From Candidatus Melainabacteria bacterium (GTDB taxonomy: Bacteria; Cyanobacteriota; Vampirovibrionia; 2-02-FULL-35-15): DNA of 64,000 nt. The notes beneath the pieces are model-generated. The model made no database searches and was not told the DNA's origin. It saw only the letters and a program-made list of their open reading frames with translations. Each line of letters begins with the position of its first letter. Position 1 is the first letter of the stretch. The position numbers were made by a program, and so were the translations under genes. This document shows, piece by piece, positions 59,051 through 64,000 of this stretch. Location: contig JAHFBG010000007.1 in the NCBI GenBank assembly GCA_023250155.1, forward strand, positions 62,001-126,000. Direction: 5' to 3'.

Positions 59051-59699
59051 ATATCTTAATCACTGAATGCTTTCTACTTAAGCTTATTTCAACAACTCCA
59101 CCACAGCCTATTTGAAGATTCCAAAATTTGTTTATGTTTGCACCTAAAAGATTTAATATAAAAAGTCTTATTGGTCCTGAATGACTTACTATGATTATAT
59201 TTTTACCAAGATATTTTTTTAAAATAGTTTGGTGAAATTGTTTAACTCTTTTATTTAAATCGTAAATAGATTCTCCTTTTGGAGCTTTGCTTTTAAATGG
59301 ATTTTGCACCCATTTGGAGTAGTTTTTTGGATCTTTTTCTCTTATTTCCCAATAACTCTTTCCGTCCCAACTTCCTTCTGATTTCTCTATTAGGTTTTTC
59401 TCAATAATTATATCTTTTACTCTTAGCTTTTTAGCAATGATAGAAGCTGTGTGTTTGGCACGTTTGAGAGGGCTAGTAAGGATATAATCTATACATCTCG
59501 TCGGGGCGGGTTTTAAACCCGCCCTTACACCCGCCTTTATAAATAGCTCATGAGCTGCTTTCGTAGCTTGCTTAACACCGGTACTATTTAGATCTAGATC
59601 TAGTTGCCCAAAGATCAGTCCTTTTTTATTGGCAAGGGTTTCACCATGACGAACAAGATAGATTTTCGTTATTGATTCTTTGTAATCTAAGGGATCCAT
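59049..59699 (-). CDS. Histidine phosphatase superfamily protein
   Basis: A 216-aa phosphatase. The phosphohistidine motif is LVRHGETLAN (about 14-23), LTSPLKRAKHTASII holds the second Arg, EGSWDGKSYWEI the Glu, and VSHSGPIRLF the second His. Phosphoglycerate mutase-like and CobC-like enzymes share this fold; the substrate is unknown. About residues 57-69 (KAGVRAGLKPAPTRC) are encoded by a palindromic repeat. This region is normally a short loop between helix and strand, so the enzyme may stay active. It starts 2 bp before the YibE/F gene end. Confidence 0.9.
   Translation of the reverse strand: MDPLDYKESITKIYLVRHGETLANKKGLIFGQLDLDLNSTGVKQATKAAHELFIKAGVRAGLKPAPTRCIDYILTSPLKRAKHTASIIAKKLRVKDIIIEKNLIEKSEGSWDGKSYWEIREKDPKNYSKWVQNPFKSKAPKGESIYDLNKRVKQFHQTILKKYLGKNIIIVSHSGPIRLFILNLLGANINKFWNLQIGCGGVVEISLSRKHSVIKI
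59499..59530. repeat. Palindromic repeat inside the histidine phosphatase gene
   Basis: GGGCGGGTTT and AAACCCGCCC flank a single T, with degenerate outer ends (CGTCGG and CTTAC) recalling GTAGG/CCTAC. It is sharply G+C-rich against its surroundings. Confidence 0.8.
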
Positions 59700-59701
59700 A
59701 A

Positions 59702-60856
59702 TTATTTTTCTTTCTTGACTAAATATGCCATTATAATTGCAGTTGCTGGCACTGCTATGATAAGCCCAATGCTTCCTGCAATAGCAGCAGTAATCTCATT
59801 CATAACAAGTTCAAGATTTAAGTATTTAGAAGGATTTTTTTCATGACTTATTAATAAAAGCAATGGTAGAGCCATTCCTGTATAAGCAAGAACAAGGGTA
59901 TTTGTCATGGTTCCCATAATATCTTTTCCGACATTCATTCCTGATTTATATAGATCACCAAATGAATAGCTTGGATTTGCAAGTTTAATTTCTTGAATGG
60001 AGCTTGAAATGGAAATAGCTACATCCATTATGGCACCTAGTGATGAAACTATCATTCCTGCTGCAAGTAAGCCTTTAAAATTGATTTCATAAAATTGATT
60101 CCCCCAAAGAATCATAGATTCTGTACTTGCTAGTCCAGACAATGGCGCGATTTTTATTATGGTAGTAGCTATTATGCCACTTATACACACACCGATTCCT
60201 GTGCCTAATGTGCTTGCTAATGATTTCATGTTTATCCCAGCTACAAGCATCATAGTCACTGCTGTAGCTAGTATAGAAATTAAAACTGCACTTAAAAGTG
60301 GATTCATTTGTTTTTCAATTGAAGGAATCAACAAAAATGCAATAAACCCAACAGTACAAAAAAGAGAAATAATTGTTCTTATACCTTTTACACCACCTAT
60401 AATCACTAACAGTACTAGAAAAGCTCCAAGCAATATCCATATTAATGGTTCTCTATAATACTCAACTACAAAGTAATCCTCTTCACCATTATCAAGATTT
60501 TCTGTTTTAGATATAAGATACTTTTTCCCGACCTCTCCAATAATTGCAAATCCTGGATTATCAGGAATGACATTGGTGGTTACTCTTTCTTTTCCTTTAC
60601 TGTCTCCTGAAAGGACTTTGATAAGGAGTTGCTGAGTACGTTGTTTATTTCCACCAGGTAGTTCTTCTTCAATGTCTGAAATTATTTTAATTACTTTTCC
60701 AAGACAATAACTCTCTTTTGTGTTTGGCTCGGGGTTTTGTGAGTTTGATTCTTGAGGGGTTTCTTTGTCTATAGCTTTTTGAGTGACAGTAATTCCTAAG
60801 CTTGATAAAGAAATTATAGTAACTAGTAAAACAAATAAAGTCTTTAAGCGTTGCAT
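59702..60856 (-). CDS. YibE/F-like membrane protein
   Basis: A 384-aa protein. The N-terminal signal/TM (LKTLFVLLVTIISLSSLGI) is followed by an exported domain (about 30-130). About seven TM helices (about 135-380) contain GTGIGVCISGIIATTIIKIA and SSLGAIMDVAISISSSIQEI, the YibE/F signatures. The family is thought to be a transporter of unknown substrate. It is the last gene of a minus-strand run with lipA and a flippase, and the phosphatase follows within 2 bp, so it may be co-transcribed. Confidence 0.9.
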   Translation of the reverse strand: MQRLKTLFVLLVTIISLSSLGITVTQKAIDKETPQESNSQNPEPNTKESYCLGKVIKIISDIEEELPGGNKQRTQQLLIKVLSGDSKGKERVTTNVIPDNPGFAIIGEVGKKYLISKTENLDNGEEDYFVVEYYREPLIWILLGAFLVLLVIIGGVKGIRTIISLFCTVGFIAFLLIPSIEKQMNPLLSAVLISILATAVTMMLVAGINMKSLASTLGTGIGVCISGIIATTIIKIAPLSGLASTESMILWGNQFYEINFKGLLAAGMIVSSLGAIMDVAISISSSIQEIKLANPSYSFGDLYKSGMNVGKDIMGTMTNTLVLAYTGMALPLLLLISHEKNPSKYLNLELVMNEITAAIAGSIGLIIAVPATAIIMAYLVKKEK

Positions 60857-60874
60857 TTGAATTATTTTAGCAAG

Positions 60875-61765
60875 TTATGATTCTTGCGTGTTGTGAAAAT
60901 TCTTAGCATGATAAGAACTTCTTACAAGAGGCCCACTAAACACCTTTTTAAATCCAATCTTAAGTGCAATCCCCTTAAACTCATCAAATTCTTTTGGTTC
61001 AAGATAACGATGAACAGAAAGACTTTCTCTTGTGGGTTGCATATATTGTCCAAGAGTAAGATAGTCACACTTATAATTAAACAAATCTTCTAGAACCTGA
61101 ATCACCTCATTTTTTTCTTCACCAAGTCCCAGCATAATTCCTGATTTTGTAATGATGCTTGAATTTGTTTCTTTTACAAATTTAATAAGCTCAAGAGACT
61201 GTGTATAAATAGCACCTGGTCTTACTTCTTTGTATAAACGAGGAACTGTTTCTAAATTGTGATTGTAAATATCTGGATTGGCATCAATCACTATCGTTAT
61301 ACACTCTTTGTTTCCCCTAAAATCAGGTGTTAATACTTCAATAGTTGCATTTGGTATTTGAGTTCTGAGCTCTTTAATAGTTTTTGCAAATTGATTTGAA
61401 CCTTGATCTTCTAAATCATCTCTATTTACTGAAGTAATAACGATATGGGTCAATCCAAGTGTTTGAGCTGCTTTTGCTACATTGCTTGATTCATTTTCTT
61501 GTGGTAATGCAGGTGGTTTTCCCTTTGGTACACTACAAAAAGTACAACCTCTAGTACAAGTGTTTCCATTGATCATAAAAGTAGCAGTGCCATTTGAAAA
61601 ACATTCGGTTTTGTTTGGACAACGGGCACTTTGGCAAACAGTATTTAAACTAAGCTCTTGAATTAAAGAATGAACACTTCTTGAATTATCATTTAGTAAA
61701 ATATCTTTTTTAAGCCAATCTGGAAGCCTTAGTGGTTGCCCGGTTTTGTTTTTTGTTAGAGACAT
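60875..61765 (-). CDS. lipA: Lipoyl synthase
   Basis: LipA, 296 aa, inserts two sulfurs into protein-bound octanoyl groups using radical SAM chemistry. The auxiliary cluster is C-x4-C-x5-C in CQSARCPNKTECF. The radical SAM site is CTRGCTFCSV. The C-terminal serine motif is PLVRSSYHA, which ligates the auxiliary cluster. No lipB or lipoate-protein ligase is adjacent. The start is 19 bp after the flippase stop. Confidence 0.97.
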   Translation of the reverse strand: MSLTKNKTGQPLRLPDWLKKDILLNDNSRSVHSLIQELSLNTVCQSARCPNKTECFSNGTATFMINGNTCTRGCTFCSVPKGKPPALPQENESSNVAKAAQTLGLTHIVITSVNRDDLEDQGSNQFAKTIKELRTQIPNATIEVLTPDFRGNKECITIVIDANPDIYNHNLETVPRLYKEVRPGAIYTQSLELIKFVKETNSSIITKSGIMLGLGEEKNEVIQVLEDLFNYKCDYLTLGQYMQPTRESLSVHRYLEPKEFDEFKGIALKIGFKKVFSGPLVRSSYHAKNFHNTQES

Positions 61766-61784
61766 AGACTTTCTTTCAATGATA

Positions 61785-63251
61785 TCATTTCTTTTTTAAT
61801 GCAAAAATCTTTTTAAAGAAGGTTATATCTTCTGTGTTTAGAGTTTTTGTTAAAAATATAAATCCAGAGTAAATGATAAGTAATAATAAAACTTGAATAA
61901 GAATATTTGCCTTATTTAATATAAAATACGTTATCAATAAACTTATGAAAATAGCAATTAGAGGCTTCATTAATATTATTAATACATCCATTACACCCCA
62001 GATTAAATATTTTCTGCCAAGTACTATTAACATAAGTATAGAAACTGACTCACTAAAAATAGTTGCATAGCAGGCCCCATATACAGAGTACTTAGGAATT
62101 AAGATTAAGTTTAATACTATATTTAGAACACAGGTAATACCTTGAAAATAAACCATGTTTTTATGTTTATGTAAACCAATATAAAACAAGCTAAAGGGTG
62201 CTTCCAAAAAGCGCAGATAAATAAAAAGACTAAACAATTGAACCAATGGAATTGACAAATCATATTTTTTGCCAAAAATCAGGTGTATAAAAAAATCCGA
62301 AAAAAAATAAATTGAAACTACAAGTGGAGTAGCAAGAATAACCATGTATTTGAGTAGAGTTGTGAAAACTTTTTTTGAGGATTGGGAATCAATAGCTTGC
62401 TCATCTGTTCTCTGTTCTTCAAGCATTCTATACATAGTAGGTAAGAGTGCAAACTTGACTTGATTTGGGAGTAAATTTGCAATTCTTGTAAACCTTACAG
62501 CAGCACTATAAATTCCAACTGAATGTAAATCGCTAAGAAATGACAAGAGTACTGTGCTTATTTTTCCATAGATATTCAGAAAAAAATCATTAAAGCTAAA
62601 TATGATTGAATCTTTAAAAAACTCTTTAATTAAAGAAAGTTGTACCGTTGGTTTCAAAATAAGAAGAGTGTTAATAAGTGAAATGATAAAAACTATAAAG
62701 CTAAGCATTGCATTTGCAATTGCAAGTGAGGAAACAGAGTTATTTAGTGTAATAGCAACTATTGTAATAATAAGATTTATAATTGTTCTAAGAACTCTAA
62801 AAAATGCAATCAACTTAAAATTCCCAAGAATTCTTCTTATACTGCTAAATACTGTTCCATAAGAGTCAAGAACTAAGCTAATGGCAAAGAACTCAAGAAT
62901 TGCTATTTGTTCATTTCTGTAACCAGCACAATAACCAAGCAAGGTTAATAATAGAAGTGTTGGTATAACTAAAATGCTTTTTAGTATTAGTGCATTACCA
63001 AAGCTACCTCGTGCTTTATCGATATCAGTAGAGCCAAATTTTAAAAGAGTTTTATTTAAACCAAAGTCGCTTAAAAATTGAAACAGTCCAATAAATGAAA
63101 GGATTGCAGAGTATAGTCCAAAATTTTCTACACCAAGAGAGCGAGCTACAAAGCCAACTATAATTACATTTATACCAAGAGTTGTTAATGAACTTGATAA
63201 TAGGTAAAAAATACCAAAAATTAATTTTCTAGAAAGGGGTTCTTTATTCAC
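61785..63251 (-). CDS. Polysaccharide flippase (Wzx/MATE-like)
   Basis: A 488-aa integral membrane protein with about 12-14 TM helices. The N-terminal FGIFYLLSSSLTTLGINVII and VARSLGVENFGLYSAILSFI are typical of the polysaccharide biosynthesis export domain. IVILATPLVVSIYFF and GHK-type segments recur in the second half. It should flip lipid-linked sugar units across the inner membrane. It lies between an uncharacterised small gene and lipA, and a sulfotransferase starts nearby at 63745, suggestive of surface glycan decoration. Confidence 0.9.
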   Translation of the reverse strand: MNKEPLSRKLIFGIFYLLSSSLTTLGINVIIVGFVARSLGVENFGLYSAILSFIGLFQFLSDFGLNKTLLKFGSTDIDKARGSFGNALILKSILVIPTLLLLTLLGYCAGYRNEQIAILEFFAISLVLDSYGTVFSSIRRILGNFKLIAFFRVLRTIINLIITIVAITLNNSVSSLAIANAMLSFIVFIISLINTLLILKPTVQLSLIKEFFKDSIIFSFNDFFLNIYGKISTVLLSFLSDLHSVGIYSAAVRFTRIANLLPNQVKFALLPTMYRMLEEQRTDEQAIDSQSSKKVFTTLLKYMVILATPLVVSIYFFSDFFIHLIFGKKYDLSIPLVQLFSLFIYLRFLEAPFSLFYIGLHKHKNMVYFQGITCVLNIVLNLILIPKYSVYGACYATIFSESVSILMLIVLGRKYLIWGVMDVLIILMKPLIAIFISLLITYFILNKANILIQVLLLLIIYSGFIFLTKTLNTEDITFFKKIFALKKK

Positions 63252-63263
63252 ACCCCATTTATA

Positions 63264-63605
63264 TTAGAGTCCTTCTGTTGAATTATCAACTGATGTTATT
63301 TGGTTTATAACAAGATCGCTCAACTCTACCGCTGTCATATTTTGAAAAGTAGACCACATTGAGCGTATCCATTGAATTTGAAAATAGTCTTGATTATATG
63401 TAATGTATTTAGTTAAAAACTCGTTAACATCTTGATGTTTTCTGTAATAGTAAACAGCAGTTACAATATCTGCTGTACATAAGGGGATTGATTTACCCTC
63501 TTTGCAATCTTTTGAAAGAAACTTACAAAAATCAACAAATCTAGTAATAAGTTCCTGTGTACTTACTTTTAAGGGTTCTTTTTCTACTGGTAAATTATTT
63601 TCCAT
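63264..63605 (-). CDS. Hypothetical protein, 113 aa
   Basis: No family recognised. A soluble helical protein of mixed charge with three cysteines (FCKFLSKDCKEGKSIPLC-like) and YRKHQDVNEFLTKYITYNQD in the middle. No signal peptide or TM. GAAAGGAAAAAG precedes the ATG. The stop lies 12 bp before the flippase start, so it is probably the first gene of that operon. Confidence 0.65.
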   Translation of the reverse strand: MENNLPVEKEPLKVSTQELITRFVDFCKFLSKDCKEGKSIPLCTADIVTAVYYYRKHQDVNEFLTKYITYNQDYFQIQWIRSMWSTFQNMTAVELSDLVINQITSVDNSTEGL

Positions 63606-63744
63606 ATGCTTTTTCCTTTCATCTATCTGTTTATATAAGGAGCATTAATACAAAATATTGACAGTTAGTTTTGTCCTATTGTTTATAAATAATGTAAAAT
63701 TAATGGTTAAAAATATTTAATCTTTATAAGGGTCAATTTTTCAT

Positions 63745-64000
63745 ATGAAAGAAATAAGGATAAGAAAACCAATAATAATTATAGGCTGCCCACGTTCTGG
63801 GACAAGTTTATTGTTTACATTGCTTAGTGCAAGTAAATATTTATGGTCTCTATATAGAGAAAGTAATTTAATCTGGAGTGATTTTTATAAGTTTTCAGGT
63901 AAGCAGTTTAGGAATGAAGTTTTAACAAGTGATGATTTGAATGAAGATTCGAAAAAATATCTCTTAAGTGAATTTCATAAGTATGCCCTGAATAGCCCTT
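63745..64000 (+). CDS. Sulfotransferase family protein, N-terminal part (runs off the window)
   Basis: The ATG at 63745 opens a frame that runs to the window edge (85 codons visible). PIIIIGCPRSGTSLLFTLLS is the 5'-phosphosulfate loop of PAPS-dependent sulfotransferases. Later residues (SLYRESNLIW) fit the family. The C-terminal half is not seen. cysC at 8688 would provide PAPS. Likely modifies a surface glycan or lipid. Confidence 0.85.
   Translation, partial: MKEIRIRKPIIIIGCPRSGTSLLFTLLSASKYLWSLYRESNLIWSDFYKFSGKQFRNEVLTSDDLNEDSKKYLLSEFHKYALNSP

Noticed and set aside
1..64000. CRISPR array, rRNA or tRNA genes
   Set aside because: No regularly spaced direct repeats and no cloverleaf or rRNA core sequence were seen in the intergenic regions read by eye; a tRNAscan/Infernal run would be needed to exclude them fully.
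1..64000. MNIO (DUF692) or DUF2063 maturase for the EGKCG peptide
   Set aside because: All larger frames were read and assigned or described; none matches these enzymes, so a complete HvfABC-type cluster is not claimed.

Overview
The window is AT-rich (about one third G+C by eye) and reads as a chromosome segment of a Gram-negative-type bacterium. It has two RND efflux systems with a TolC-like channel, an outer-membrane transporter, many secreted proteins, and L,D-transpeptidase and M23 envelope enzymes. Heme is made by the C5 route (hemA, hemC, cobA-hemD, hemB). A CHASE2 histidine kinase, PPDK with its regulatory kinase, and a palindrome resembling cyanobacterial dispersed repeats make a low-G+C non-photosynthetic relative of Cyanobacteria (Melainabacteria/Vampirovibrionia) my best guess. 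That guess is inference from gene content; no rRNA or tRNA gene was seen.

Layout. 1-14.8 kb is mostly housekeeping: an FAD oxidoreductase (cut by the edge), tatD, a CHASE2 kinase, pyrimidine-nucleoside phosphorylase, yebC, secF with a coupled 53-aa membrane peptide, a patatin lipase, cysC, grpE, and the PPDK pair. 14.8-20.3 kb holds a HAD phosphatase, a class A beta-lactamase-like protein lacking the deacylating Glu, mtnA, a CBS protein, a His-rich membrane protein and an outer-membrane transporter. 20.3-27.2 kb is an accessory region: HupE/UreJ, two AAA_14/DUF4143 ATPases, an orphan XRE antitoxin behind an internally deleted toxin, two Cys-rich secreted proteins with duplicated leaders, a TPR protein with a nearby remnant of a second copy, and a 201-bp inverted-repeat element that could be a structured RNA. 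27.2-39 kb is a DUF4331 protein and two heavy-metal RND systems.

39-48 kb carries secreted proteins, a permease, DsbA, an ECF sigma/anti-sigma pair divergent from an EGKCG-motif peptide, FKBP, an L,D-transpeptidase and a VWA protein. 47.2-53.7 kb is a heme operon with three small membrane proteins. 53.7-64 kb holds a class II aldolase, uvrB, an M23 peptidase, a histidine phosphatase, YibE/F, lipA, a flippase and the start of a sulfotransferase.

Two results stand out. First, an HvfA-like (EGKCG-motif) RiPP precursor lies opposite an ECF sigma/anti-sigma pair, and both transcription units start from the same promoter pattern, GGAATAAG-N13-CGTT. No MNIO/DUF692 maturase is in the window. Metal handling is a theme: two RND systems, His-rich proteins, HupE, Cys-rich secreted proteins. 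Second, roughly 30-bp palindromes (TGTAGG-N4-RGTC-NN-GACY-N4-CCTACA and relatives) are dispersed through the window. Several are embedded in frame in conserved genes (mtnA twice, cobA-hemD twice, a phosphatase, probably the histidine kinase).
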